64,000 bases of DNA, from NCBI RefSeq assembly GCF_000428925.1, contig NZ_AUAW01000011.1, positions 1 to 64,000 of the forward strand. The letters are read 5' to 3'. This DNA is from Furfurilactobacillus rossiae DSM 15814 (GTDB lineage Bacteria > Bacillota > Bacilli > Lactobacillales > Lactobacillaceae). Position 1 is the first letter of the stretch, and each line of letters opens with the position of its first letter. This document shows positions 12,481-20,847 of this stretch, piece after piece. The position numbers were made by a program, and so were the translations under genes. The notes beneath the pieces are model-generated. The model ran no database searches, was not told the DNA's origin, and worked only from the letters and a program-made list of their open reading frames with translations.

Positions 12481-13209
12481 TTAAGCCAGTGTATCGCGAA
12501 CGCTATTTACGAAAGCAGTAAACAGTGCGGCAGCTTGTTGGTTGGTAGCAGCCATCATTTCAGGATGAAATTGAACGGCTAAAATATGCCGGTCAGAATC
12601 TTCGACGGCTTCCACAACGCCATCAGCGGCTGTGGCAGTGACAGTCAAACCTGGGGCTACTTTCCTTACGGATTGGTGATGAAAAGAGTTAACCCAAGCT
12701 TGTTTGCCATAGATTTGCTGAAGCAAACTGCCATTTGTGGTTGTAATACGATGAACCGGTGATGCCCAATCTGTTGGAAATTGATTATGACCAATAGCGT
12801 TAGGTACCTGCGTTGGAATGTCTTGATAATCGGTTCCACCCAGAACCGCGTTGATGAGCTGGATGCCACGGCAAATGCCCAAAATTGGTTTGTGAGCAGC
12901 AATAGCGGCGTGAATCAGTCCTTGTTCAAATTGATCACGGTCCCAATCATTTAATTCATTCTGTGGAATCGGGTCCTGACCATAGAGACGGGGACTGACA
13001 TCTTGACCGCCCGTAAGCAGAATCGCGTCCACACGTTCAACGTAGGCCGCTGCCATCTCTGGGTCTGAAATTGGCAACAGTAGGGGCAGTGCGCCGGCAT
13101 TAACAAGTGAGGAAACGTAATTCTTTTGTGTATAGTCAACATAGTTGGTACTCATGTGCTGACTGGGGCGAACCAAGTGGTTGGTTCCAATTCCAATAAT
13201 TGGCTTCAT
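12481..13209 (-). CDS. class I glutamine amidotransferase-like hydrolase (peptidase C26 / PuuD type)
   Basis: A 242-residue cytoplasmic hydrolase of the gamma-glutamyl-GABA hydrolase type. It shows the opening PIIGIGTN, the oxyanion region ILLTGGQDVSPRLYG, the nucleophile Cys at about residue 113 in GICRGIQLIN, and the catalytic His-x-Glu as FHPE near residue 216. The substrate is probably a gamma-glutamyl amide, but the genomic context (monocistronic, between convergent and divergent neighbours) does not identify it. The ATG complement at 13207-13209 follows a GAAAGAGAG-type ribosome site. Confidence 0.88.
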   Translation of the reverse strand: MKPIIGIGTNHLVRPSQHMSTNYVDYTQKNYVSSLVNAGALPLLLPISDPEMAAAYVERVDAILLTGGQDVSPRLYGQDPIPQNELNDWDRDQFEQGLIHAAIAAHKPILGICRGIQLINAVLGGTDYQDIPTQVPNAIGHNQFPTDWASPVHRITTTNGSLLQQIYGKQAWVNSFHHQSVRKVAPGLTVTATAADGVVEAVEDSDRHILAVQFHPEMMAATNQQAAALFTAFVNSVRDTLA

Positions 13210-13380
13210 AAATAATCAACTCTCTTTCTAAAAACTGTCTGCGATTAGTGTACCGCAAATTAGTGATTTGTGTGGTTGATTTATGCCGGTGCGCTCAAAT
13301 GTTAATTGTTCAAACGACATGAGTTGCTTATCGACTTAAACGTCAGTAAGATTGTAACCAGAAAAAGAAATGGGTGAATA

Positions 13381-14367
13381 ATGATGGCAGATGAATTGAA
13401 ACAGGTTGATGATGTTCGAACACAATTAAGGAATCTTCGTCAACAGGTACAGGCTGGCGCCGTTTTTCAGTCGCTAAACACAAAAATTGGTGCTGTATTG
13501 GATAATTTACCAAGTAATGATGAGACGCCAGTTAGTTTGCCTGATGATGCTGATGGCATCAAAGACCTATTAAAGATGTTGAATCAGCAAATTCGGGCGA
13601 CAACGTTGGATAAGATCACCGATGATCAGTTGATGCAATTATTAAATCACTTAGGGTCACCTGATGTTGATGTACGTGATCGGGGAATTTATTTCTTCTT
13701 TAATGATGCGTTGCAACAGCATGTGTTGTCGGATTCTCAGCTACGTTTGGCAGTCAATACGCTTTTGCAGGATCGTGTTTTATTTAATCATATAACTGAA
13801 CCAGAAAATGAAGCTATTTTTGGTCGGTCATTTGCGGTGATGATTCTATCTTTACTTGCGTATGCGGATCGGGTTGACGCCCATTTTCTAGATGCTGAGA
13901 CCACGATGAGGTTAGTTGATCAGCTAGCTACCTACATTGCCTTAGAAAATGATACACGCGGGTTTGTTGGGACTTCTGGCTGGGCACACGCCTATACACA
14001 TATCGGTAACTTACTGGATGAACTAGCGGAAAGCCAAGTCCTTACCCGGGCCGATAAAGTCTTTCTAATGATTGAAATTTTAGAAAAGTATCGTCGACTC
14101 GGAACGCCACTAATTTTTGGAGAAAGTCGGCGGTTAGCAGCTTATTTAGCGACGGTCGTTAATTTAAACGATTTATACGAGCAGGCTTTTTTGCAAGAAT
14201 GGCGTCAATGGCGTGTACGTTTGAGCAATACACCTCAGCCAGAGGATGAAGCTGGGTGGACACGACTATTTAACCGATCACGCTTACTATCAGCCATGAT
14301 TTTGCGTGAAGATTATCCAGAAGAGGTCAGCAACGCAATTAATGCCGAAGTCGACTTCCTTTCGTAA
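13381..14367 (+). CDS. DUF2785 family protein
   Basis: A 328-residue, largely alpha-helical soluble protein. Motifs such as DVRDRGIYFFFNDAL, GFVGTSGWAHAYTHIGNLLDEL and a Leu/Ala-rich helical repeat pattern resemble the DUF2785 family of Lactobacillales and Bacilli. No catalytic motif that I can name is visible and the function is unknown. Two adjacent ATGs (13381, 13384) are possible starts after a weak GGGTGAAT site. It lies upstream of ddl with an intervening promoter, so co-transcription is not required. Confidence 0.75.
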   Translation: MMADELKQVDDVRTQLRNLRQQVQAGAVFQSLNTKIGAVLDNLPSNDETPVSLPDDADGIKDLLKMLNQQIRATTLDKITDDQLMQLLNHLGSPDVDVRDRGIYFFFNDALQQHVLSDSQLRLAVNTLLQDRVLFNHITEPENEAIFGRSFAVMILSLLAYADRVDAHFLDAETTMRLVDQLATYIALENDTRGFVGTSGWAHAYTHIGNLLDELAESQVLTRADKVFLMIEILEKYRRLGTPLIFGESRRLAAYLATVVNLNDLYEQAFLQEWRQWRVRLSNTPQPEDEAGWTRLFNRSRLLSAMILREDYPEEVSNAINAEVDFLS

Positions 14368-14426
14368 CGGGTTTGAAACTTGGACTGTAACGAGTAAAAA
14401 AATCCTTTCTAAACGGGCAAAGTGAG

Positions 14427-14455
14427 TTGGTGTCACTGATTGATTCTGGTATACT
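14427..14455 (+). promoter_or_regulatory. probable ddl promoter
   Basis: -35 TTGGTG (14427-14432), 17-base spacer, -10 TATACT (14450-14455) with TGG directly upstream (extended -10). It lies about 50 bases before the ddl start. Confidence 0.7.
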
Positions 14456-14505
14456 TAAGGTTCACTTACTGACCGGAAAAAAGAAAAGATAGGATGATCA
14501 ACGTT

Positions 14506-15639
14506 ATGGAAAATAAAAAGCTGCACATTGCGTTATTATTTGGTGGTAACTCGTCAGAACACGATGTTTCAAAGCGTTCTGCGCATAACATTTATGACGC
14601 AATGGACAAGGACAAATATGACGTCAGCTTATTTATGTTTACCAAGGATGGCATTTTGCTAGGCAATAAAGCCTCACATCGTATTTTTGATGGTGAAGAT
14701 GAGGACCTGGTTGTTAGCGAAGAGATGCCTAAAATTGATTTAAGCAACCCATTGGCACCAATCATGGCACTAAATGAAGTGTCTGATATCGATTTGTTTT
14801 ATCCTGTTATTCACGGTAATTTGGGTGAAGATGGGACTGTGCAAGGTTTGTTCAAATTATTGAAAAAACCTTACATTGGGAGTAACGTTCTAGCATCCGC
14901 ACTGGCCTTTGATAAAGACATGACTAAGCGGATTCTGACACAAGCACACGTCCGTAACACGGAGTATGTTGTCATTACACCTGAAAATAAGGATCAAATG
15001 GACTATGAAACGGTTGCCGCCAAAATTGGTCGGGTCATGTTCCTGAAGCCAGCAGATCAAGGCTCTTCAGTGGGAATTCATCGTGTAACGAACGCTGATG
15101 AATATAATGCTGGTTTGGCAGATGCGCTTCAATATGACTTTAAAGTGTTGGCCGAAGAGGCAATCGATGGCCCTCAAGAAATTGAAATCTCGATTTTAGG
15201 CAATGAAAAACCACGGGCTTCAAAATTAGGTGCTGTTCGTGTCCCAGATTCAGATACTTTCTATGACTACAATAATAAGTTTGTCGATGCGAGTGGTGTT
15301 GTCTTTGAGTTGCCCGTTGTATTGCCGGAATCTTTGACTCAGGAAATCACTCAAATGGCACTGGATGCTTATGTTGCCCTTGGACTTAAGGGGATGGCAC
15401 GGATCGACTTTCTCGTGTCTAAAGATGGTGTGCCTTATCTTAGTGAACCAAACACGTTGCCTGGTTTTACCAACATTAGTTTGTATCCACAAATGTGGGG
15501 TGTTTCAGGAATTGACTACCCAAGTTTGATTGATGAAATCATTGATTACGGACTAGCAGAATACAAACGTAATCAGTCCATCAGTTACTCATTTACTAAA
15601 CTAGGTACTGAACACGTTGGTGAGAAGAAGTTTAACTAG
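14506..15639 (+). CDS. ddl: D-alanine-D-alanine ligase family, probable D-Ala-D-Lac ligase
   Basis: An ATP-grasp ligase of 377 residues that makes the dipeptide or depsipeptide end of the peptidoglycan precursor. It has LFGGNSSEHDVS at the N-terminus, the loop LKPADQGSSVGIH, and the omega-loop segment TFYDYNNKFVDASG. In E. coli DdlB the matching position is Tyr216 (KY); here it is Phe at about residue 259 (KF). That substitution is known from Leuconostoc and vancomycin-resistant lactobacilli to favour D-lactate as second substrate. I prefer ATG 14506, with AGGATG upstream, over ATG 14494, which sits directly on its AGG. Confidence 0.94.
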   Translation: MENKKLHIALLFGGNSSEHDVSKRSAHNIYDAMDKDKYDVSLFMFTKDGILLGNKASHRIFDGEDEDLVVSEEMPKIDLSNPLAPIMALNEVSDIDLFYPVIHGNLGEDGTVQGLFKLLKKPYIGSNVLASALAFDKDMTKRILTQAHVRNTEYVVITPENKDQMDYETVAAKIGRVMFLKPADQGSSVGIHRVTNADEYNAGLADALQYDFKVLAEEAIDGPQEIEISILGNEKPRASKLGAVRVPDSDTFYDYNNKFVDASGVVFELPVVLPESLTQEITQMALDAYVALGLKGMARIDFLVSKDGVPYLSEPNTLPGFTNISLYPQMWGVSGIDYPSLIDEIIDYGLAEYKRNQSISYSFTKLGTEHVGEKKFN

Positions 15640-15682
15640 AAATGCAGTGCTATTTGTGCAAATCTTTTTGAAAAATAATTTT

Positions 15683-15717
15683 AAAACGGAATCCTGTTAA
15701 ATTGGATTCCGTTTTTT
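15683..15717 (+). terminator. ddl terminator
   Basis: AAAACGGAATCC (15683-15694) pairs perfectly with GGATTCCGTTTT (15704-15715) around a 9-base loop, followed by further T residues. Confidence 0.9.
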
Positions 15718-15795
15718 ATTTACAAAAAAACAAACTGGGCCGTTTTTACGTATGTTTATTGTGTTGACTAAAAGAGTACTATTGGAGGTTTTTAC

Positions 15796-16380
15796 ATGCA
15801 ACAGCGATGTGGATGGGCAGATCGGAATGAACTGGTTATGAATTATCATGATAGCGAATGGGGCGTACCCGTGTATGAAGACCAATTATTATTTGAACTG
15901 TTAAGCTTAGAAGTATTTCAAGCCGGTTTGACGTGGTCGCTAATTTTGTCACGACGATCAGCTTTAAAGAAAGGATTAGCAAATTTTGATATTGATCAAC
16001 TGGCTGGTTTTTCTATAGCAGATACGCAACTGCTATTGACCGATCCAGCTATGATCCGCAATCGAAGAAAGATTGAAAATGTAGTTCACAATGCGCGCCA
16101 GTGGCAACAGCAGCAGTTGGGCGAAGTATCACCGGCGGAACAATTATGGGCCTTGCAACGTCAACAACCGCTTGGATTAGAAAAGGCGAGAAACAATCTA
16201 GCAAAATATACATTCATTAAACAAACAACCGCACTTTTTTATGAATGGGGGATTAAGGGAGTTGGTCCCAAAACAATCACCAGTTTTCTACAGGCGGCGG
16301 GCTTTATCAACGATCATGAAGATAATTGCTATCGTCAAAAAGAAATATATTTATCGGTCCATACCACTGGACGAATTTAA
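15796..16380 (+). CDS. tag: DNA-3-methyladenine glycosylase I
   Basis: A base-excision repair enzyme that removes 3-methyladenine. The 194-residue protein opens MQQRCGWADRNELVMNYHD and continues SEWGVPVYEDQLLFELLSLE. The family's zinc ligands are all present: Cys5, His18, His174 and Cys178 (NDHEDNC near the C-terminus). The glycosylase helix region QAGLTWSLILSRR is intact. Its last residues differ from E. coli Tag, which is common. Shine-Dalgarno TTGGAGG precedes ATG 15796. Confidence 0.95.
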   Translation: MQQRCGWADRNELVMNYHDSEWGVPVYEDQLLFELLSLEVFQAGLTWSLILSRRSALKKGLANFDIDQLAGFSIADTQLLLTDPAMIRNRRKIENVVHNARQWQQQQLGEVSPAEQLWALQRQQPLGLEKARNNLAKYTFIKQTTALFYEWGIKGVGPKTITSFLQAAGFINDHEDNCYRQKEIYLSVHTTGRI

Positions 16381-16566
16381 GAAAACATGCGATGATGATA
16401 ACGGCAAAAATTATCGCGGACATGGAGATGGAAACCGTTCTGACACGCGGCTTCATGAGCCTGACGATGATGGTAAAACGTACATTATTTCACAAAACGT
16501 GAATTTTTTACCGCCGGGGTAAAAGTAATTTAATCTTGATGCGACAATCATTTTGGAAGAAGGCGT
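16381..16566. other. tag-acetyltransferase spacer without a recognisable gene
   Basis: Two short frames run through this stretch. One would encode about 36 residues from ATG 16392; the other is an extension in the frame ending at 16522. Neither has a good ribosome site and I do not recognise either. It may be a gene remnant. Confidence 0.35.
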
Positions 16567-17094
16567 TTGTGTTTGGGTAACTTTAAATTGCGACTGGCAA
16601 CGACGGCAGACATGGATCAAATAATGGTGATTATCCGTGGTGCCCAGACGTTTATTGCAAAGCAAGGGTTTGACCAGTGGCAGGATGGTTATCCGGCACA
16701 GGCTGATATGTTGGCAGATATTAAGGCGAGTCGCTTGTATGTGCTTGCCAATGACACTCAAATTGCTGCTGTTGCTGCCGCGATAGTTGGGGTTGATCCG
16801 AACTACCGGTTAATTGAAGCGGGTAGCTGGTTAATGCCATCTGCTAAGTATGCGGCGATTCATCGCGTTGCTGTCTCAAATCGTTTTCGTGGACAGCATC
16901 TCGCTGAGACGCTGTTTACAAAGCTGATGGCAACGTTGAGGCGTGATCAAGGAGTTGTGTCCGTTCGTGTTGATACGCATAAACAAAACCAAGTAATGCA
17001 ACATGTAGTTCAAAAAGTCGGTTTTGAGTATTGCGGTCATATTTATATTGACGGAAATGCACAACGTTTGGCCTATGAGTGTGTATTGAAATAA
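16567..17094 (+). CDS. GNAT family N-acetyltransferase
   Basis: A 175-residue acetyltransferase fold. The acetyl-CoA-binding motif A is visible as HRVAVSNRFRGQHLAETLF (about residues 99-117, R-x-x-G-x-x-like). It is followed by the VSVRVDTHKQNQVMQHVVQK segment and the terminal GFEYCGHIYIDG, as in ribosomal or small-molecule acetyltransferases. The substrate cannot be inferred. The start is uncertain: TTG 16567 or TTG 16573, after AGAAGG. Two bases-scale alternatives do not change the domain. Confidence 0.82.
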   Translation: MCLGNFKLRLATTADMDQIMVIIRGAQTFIAKQGFDQWQDGYPAQADMLADIKASRLYVLANDTQIAAVAAAIVGVDPNYRLIEAGSWLMPSAKYAAIHRVAVSNRFRGQHLAETLFTKLMATLRRDQGVVSVRVDTHKQNQVMQHVVQKVGFEYCGHIYIDGNAQRLAYECVLK

Positions 17095-17123
17095 GTGCAT
17101 TGCGTCTCGCCTAGTTCAGCAGA

Positions 17124-18011
17124 ATGAATGGGGCAGAAAAGATGAGAATTTTAGGCGCTCGGGTTCGTGCATACCGCAAAGCACGGGGGTTATCGCAGAA
17201 AGATTTGGCTAAAAACATTTGTACCCAAGCAACCATCAGTTTGATTGAAAAACGGAATAAAATTCCGAGCATGCAGATCTTATTAAAGCTGTGCAGCCGC
17301 TTGGGGATTCAACTAAATGATGTGATCGTTGAGACAGACGATCAGGCTGTCCAAATCTTTCGTGAGGTCGGCTATGCAGTGCGGACTGCTCAGTACCGCA
17401 ACGCAGAAAGCCGTTTGGATCGTGTGAAGCTGCGAAGTTTGAAAGAGAATGATGAAATTAAGGCTTACTATTATTATCGTGGTCAATTGCAACTGATGAA
17501 TCACGACAATCCAGATGAGGCTATTTTCAACTTTGGCATGTTGTTAAATGAGTTCAATAATCGCAGTAAGGATATCTATTCACTGATGTCACGTTTGGGA
17601 TTAGGGCTTGCCTATGCGAAAAAAGGTGAGTTTGATAAGGCAGAACTATTTGTTAATCAAGCCGTTCGCGATTTAGACGAGTTTGATTCAGATAGTCCTG
17701 ATCTTGTTCAAGATCAGGTATCTTCATATTTACAAGCAGCTAAGTTTTTTCAAGAGATTGGCAAAGATGGTCGTACTTTATCACTTGCCAAGAAGGCGAT
17801 TAAACTGAGTGAGCAAAATAATAGTTTGTTTTTACTTGAAGATATTTATCAAACAATGGCACTTAGTCAACTCAAGTTGGATGATGGTAAGAACGCACAA
17901 CAAAATATGTATATTGCCTATGCGTTAGCGTTAGTATCTAAGAATCAGCGGTTGGCTGAGAGTATCACAAATAATGTTGCAAAGTATCAAATTCCACCGT
18001 TGGCTTTATAA
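17124..18011 (+). CDS. XRE-family regulator with TPR-like C-terminal domain (RNPP/Rgg-like)
   Basis: A 295-residue transcription factor. Residues about 8-62 form an XRE helix-turn-helix (GLSQKDLAKNICTQATISLI). The remainder is a series of helical hairpins resembling tetratricopeptide repeats (LGLGLAYAKKGEFDKAELFV, AKKAIKLSEQNN). The combination matches PlcR/Rgg-type regulators that bind short peptides in the TPR domain. No pheromone gene is obvious next to it. The start may be ATG 17124 or ATG 17142 (MRILGARVRAYRKARG); neither has a strong Shine-Dalgarno. A terminator follows. Confidence 0.85.
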   Translation: MNGAEKMRILGARVRAYRKARGLSQKDLAKNICTQATISLIEKRNKIPSMQILLKLCSRLGIQLNDVIVETDDQAVQIFREVGYAVRTAQYRNAESRLDRVKLRSLKENDEIKAYYYYRGQLQLMNHDNPDEAIFNFGMLLNEFNNRSKDIYSLMSRLGLGLAYAKKGEFDKAELFVNQAVRDLDEFDSDSPDLVQDQVSSYLQAAKFFQEIGKDGRTLSLAKKAIKLSEQNNSLFLLEDIYQTMALSQLKLDDGKNAQQNMYIAYALALVSKNQRLAESITNNVAKYQIPPLAL

Positions 18012-18023
18012 AATTAAAATAAG

Positions 18024-18069
18024 AAAAAGATTCAATCCACAGGGAACAACGCGTGGATTGAATCTTTTT
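18024..18069. terminator. bidirectional terminator between XRE-TPR gene and uspA
   Basis: AAAAAGATTCAATCCAC (18024-18040) pairs perfectly with GTGGATTGAATCTTTTT (18053-18069). The genes converge on it from both sides. Confidence 0.92.
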
Positions 18070-18090
18070 TCATTTTGATTTAAATAAAAA

Positions 18091-18588
18091 TTACTTCTTG
18101 TTTGTGGCTTGAGCGCCTTCCTTGGCTGAGACAGGCTTGTTAGCTAAATCAGTCCGAACAACTAAGACATCACAAACTGCGGCACGAGTGACATATTCGG
18201 TAACAGAACCGATTAATAAGCGTTCAACGGCATTCAGTCCCGTAGCACCAATCATAATCAAATCAGTATTGAGCTCCTTGGGCACCTCTTGTGCAATGAT
18301 TGACTTTGGTGCGCCATACTCGATTGAGTATTCACACTTAACGCCGGCCTCTTTGGCTTCGGCAGCATACTTATCGAGTGTTTTCTTGGCCGTTTCAGTA
18401 ACTTGTTCAACCATGGTTGTGTCAAAACTTGAGATGTTTTGGAAAGCACGGGTATCAACAACATGGAGTAAGTGCAACTCGGCATCGTCACCATTTCGTT
18501 GTGTAACCGCGACAGCCTTCTTAAAGGCCAATTCAGCTTCACGTGAACCATCGATTGGAACTAAAATCCGTTTGTATTGTTGTGCCAT
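18091..18588 (-). CDS. universal stress protein, UspA family
   Basis: A 165-residue ATP-binding-type Usp fold. The N-terminal YKRILVPIDGSREAELAFKK and the nucleotide motif G-2x-G-9x-G-S (GATGLNAVERLLIGS) are both intact, so it is probably of the ATP-binding subclass. ATG at 18586-18588 follows AAAGGGGAGTG at good distance; a GTG nine bases upstream overlaps the ribosome site and is unlikely. Upstream at 18649-18661 there is a cre-like sequence (TGAAAGCGCTGTA), which hints at CcpA control without proving it. Confidence 0.93.
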   Translation of the reverse strand: MAQQYKRILVPIDGSREAELAFKKAVAVTQRNGDDAELHLLHVVDTRAFQNISSFDTTMVEQVTETAKKTLDKYAAEAKEAGVKCEYSIEYGAPKSIIAQEVPKELNTDLIMIGATGLNAVERLLIGSVTEYVTRAAVCDVLVVRTDLANKPVSAKEGAQATNKK

Positions 18589-18758
18589 GAAATTCACTCC
18601 CCTTTATTTTCTACCTTTATTCTACTGTAAACCGCTTGAAAACAAAAGTGAAAGCGCTGTATTTTCATTCAAAAATCCGTTTTTGCGTGCGATTTATAAT
18701 AAACAAGGAGACAAATTTGGGAAGAGTGTTAAGGAAAGACCACTAACTGCTATGGCTG

Positions 18759-19034
18759 CTAGTTTATAAAACGGACGAGCGTTAATCCGAGTAACATCCC
18801 TGATAGGCAACCGATAATCAAAGCGATTACCATCACAACAAGACTAAATACGCCTGCGATAGCTAGCAGTCCGACGATGAACAATTCGATGGACCAAAAA
18901 GTGAGTAATGTGCCAATTTGTGGATGACGTTCAGGTGTAAACAATAAAAAACCTGTTTGGCGGTGAAGCCAGAGATAACCACTGATGAAAAAGAAAATGA
19001 GTGCAAAAATGCAGATTAAAATTTTTATTAACAT
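18759..19034 (-). CDS. small three-helix membrane protein, unknown function
   Basis: A 91-residue hydrophobic protein with three predicted membrane segments (about residues 4-22, 42-65 and 66-88) and a polar loop WLHRQTGFLLFTPERHPQ between the first two. It resembles small membrane proteins of the DUF3899 type, but I am not certain of the family. It is encoded alone on the minus strand between uspA and the 6S RNA gene. The ATG complement is at 19032-19034, with a GCGAGGTAAG-like ribosome site. Confidence 0.6.
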   Translation of the reverse strand: MLIKILICIFALIFFFISGYLWLHRQTGFLLFTPERHPQIGTLLTFWSIELFIVGLLAIAGVFSLVVMVIALIIGCLSGMLLGLTLVRFIN

Positions 19035-19132
19035 ATTCTTACCTCGCGAGAGTTAATTATAAATGACTCGGACCTAAAACGATAGAGGTGAATTTTTTTC
19101 ATTGTATCTAAAATTTGGCGATTCAAGCAAAA

Positions 19133-19163
19133 GAAAAACGCCAGCCTCTAGGAGACTGACGTT
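19133..19163 (-). terminator. terminator downstream of 6S RNA
   Basis: On the minus strand AACGTCAGTCTC pairs with GAGGCTGGCGTT around CTA, followed by TTTTC. Two of the pairs are G-U on the minus strand but would be A-C mismatches on the plus strand, which fixes the direction. Confidence 0.85.
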
Positions 19164-19179
19164 CCAAAGTATGCACTTT

Positions 19180-19367
19180 GATGAAAACTAGTGATGCCGA
19201 CAACCGGCTCTTCAGAGTTGACCCGCGACAAGGCAGGTGGGCGTGGCTGTTAAGGCTTCTGATTACCAAGAGAAAAGGCCTATCATAGGCGATACTAGAG
19301 TCACACCCTAAGTAAAAAGACTGTAAGGCAACACTGTAAGTTGAGCCTTGCGTACATCTTAGAATTC
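19180..19367 (-). ncRNA. ssrS: 6S RNA
   Basis: A roughly 185-nt non-coding RNA immediately downstream of rarA, the usual location of 6S RNA in many Firmicutes. 6S RNA binds the sigma-A RNA polymerase holoenzyme and mimics an open promoter in stationary phase. On the minus strand it contains GATGTACGCAAGG near the 5' end, GAAGCCTTAACA in the middle and CGGCATC near the 3' end. These resemble, from memory, GAUGUUCGCAAG, GAAGCCUUAAAA and CGGCAUC of E. coli 6S RNA. The ends pair as GATG/CATC. It has its own promoter, and a terminator follows after a short trailer. The 5' end is inferred from the promoter. Confidence 0.82.
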
Positions 19368-19373
19368 ATATTG

Positions 19374-19402
19374 AGCATAGCATGATTTTTTTAAAGACGC
19401 AA
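19374..19402 (-). promoter_or_regulatory. 6S RNA promoter
   Basis: On the minus strand, -35 TTGCGT (19402-19397), a 17-base spacer and -10 TATGCT (19379-19374). It places the transcription start near 19367 and lies between the rarA stop codon and the RNA. Confidence 0.7.
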
Positions 19403-19429
19403 TTATTAGTGTTGGCTGTTTGAAAAACA

Positions 19430-20725
19430 TTATTTTTTATTCTTGGCGGATAATGGATGTCCACTAGCTGCCATTAATCGAGTATATTGTTCACCCAGCG
19501 CAGTTTCGTAGCGACCATTGTTCTTAGGATGATAATAGGTTGCGTTCGCCAAATTATCTGGCAAATACTGCTGCCTTACCCAGTCATTAGGAAAGTTATG
19601 TGGAAATTGATAGTTTACGCCGTGGCCCAGCTTAGCGGCACCTTTATAATGGGCATCTTTTAAGTGAGCGGGAATATCACCGCTTTTGCCGGCGTTGACA
19701 TCAGCCAGCGCACTGTCGACTGCGCTGATGCCAGAGTCTGATTTGGGAGACAAACAAAGCTCAATCACAGCGTCTGCTAGGGGAATTCGTCCCTCCGGCA
19801 AGCCCAACTGTTGAGCTGCCGTGACGGCTGACACAGTATGGGCAGTGGCGGGAGGATTGGCTAGCCCAATGTCTTCATAGGCGATGACGAGAAGTCGACG
19901 GCAGATGATAGTCAAGTCACCAGCGGCAATTAAACGGCTCATGTAATGTAGAGCCGCATTGGTGTCTGAACCGCGAATTGATTTTTGAAAAGCAGAAATG
20001 ACATCATAGTGGGCGTCACCATCTTTATCAGCAGACAGGGCTTTGCGCTGCAAACATTCTTCAACAATAGGAAGTGTGATGTGGACAGCTTTATCATCAT
20101 CAGGATCAGTAGATTGAACTGCTAATTCTAATGCATTAAGCGCGCTACGCAAATCGCCATTAGTGGCGCTGGCAAGGTGATGGCGGGCATTTTCATCTAG
20201 ATTGACCTTAATCTTGCCCAAACCATTTGACTCGTCAGCAAGTGCGCGGTCGATGGCGGTTTCAATATCTTCGGGAGTGAGGGGATAAACTTCGAAGATT
20301 TGGGTACGGCTACGAATGGCAGGGTTGATGTTGATATACGGATTTTCAGTGGTCGCCCCGATAAGAATAATGGCGCCGCTTTCTAAAAGTGGTAGCAGAA
20401 AATCCTGTTTAACTTTGTCTAAACGGTGAATTTCGTCTAGTAATAAAACCACTGTGCCGCTCATTTTAGCTTCTTCGGCGACAATTTGAAGTTCTTTTTT
20501 GCCATCAGTCGCCGCGTTAAGCATTCGGAAAGCATATTTAGTTGATCCGGCAATAGCACTTGCAATACTTGTTTTACCGGTGCCAGGTGGACCATAAAGA
20601 ATCATGGAAGAAAGCAGTTTCGCTTTAACCATGCGGTTAATGATTTTTCCAGGACCAACAAGATGTTGTTGGCCCACGATATCTTCAATGCGTTTAGGAC
20701 GCATGCGATAAGCTAAAGGTTGCAA
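19430..20725 (-). CDS. rarA: replication-associated recombination protein RarA (AAA+ ATPase)
   Basis: A 431-residue clamp-loader-like AAA+ ATPase that acts at stalled replication forks. It has MRPKRIEDIVGQQHLVGPG, Walker A GPPGTGKTS (about residues 45-53), Walker B VVLLLDEIHRLDK, sensor 1 ILIGATTENPY, and the C-terminal tetramerisation domain (PHNFPNDWVRQQYLPD). The start is TTG at 20723-20725 after CCGGAGGAAC. The orientation and the downstream 6S gene match a conserved neighbourhood. Confidence 0.95.
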   Translation of the reverse strand: MQPLAYRMRPKRIEDIVGQQHLVGPGKIINRMVKAKLLSSMILYGPPGTGKTSIASAIAGSTKYAFRMLNAATDGKKELQIVAEEAKMSGTVVLLLDEIHRLDKVKQDFLLPLLESGAIILIGATTENPYININPAIRSRTQIFEVYPLTPEDIETAIDRALADESNGLGKIKVNLDENARHHLASATNGDLRSALNALELAVQSTDPDDDKAVHITLPIVEECLQRKALSADKDGDAHYDVISAFQKSIRGSDTNAALHYMSRLIAAGDLTIICRRLLVIAYEDIGLANPPATAHTVSAVTAAQQLGLPEGRIPLADAVIELCLSPKSDSGISAVDSALADVNAGKSGDIPAHLKDAHYKGAAKLGHGVNYQFPHNFPNDWVRQQYLPDNLANATYYHPKNNGRYETALGEQYTRLMAASGHPLSAKNKK

Positions 20726-20782
20726 GGTGTTCCTCCGGTTAAAAGAAATGGTAAGTTACAGTTACGTGTGTGATCTAGTGAC

Positions 20783-20825
20783 ATAAACGCACTGAGTTCC
20801 CTGGGAGGGAAGCCAGTGCGTTTAT
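20783..20825 (-). terminator. terminator-like hairpin after yueI
   Basis: ATAAACGCACTG (20783-20794) pairs with CAGTGCGTTTAT (20814-20825), with an inner TTCCC/GGGAA stem. It lies just downstream of yueI and upstream of rarA on the minus strand. The T-run is weak. Confidence 0.65.
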
Positions 20826-20847
20826 AAAGTGAATTCAGTAATAGTTT

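Noticed and set aside
16392-16502. Possible 36-residue gene between tag and the acetyltransferase
   Set aside because: No ribosome site, no recognisable domain and a competing open frame in the same stretch.
18122-18769. Long plus-strand frame opposite uspA
   Set aside because: It is the antisense shadow of the clearly coding uspA gene; no promoter or ribosome site supports it.
19141-19367. tRNA, tmRNA or RNase P RNA at the rarA 3' side
   Set aside because: No cloverleaf, no tmRNA tag frame and none of the conserved RNase P segments; sequence blocks and position fit 6S RNA better. No tRNA or rRNA gene was noticed elsewhere.
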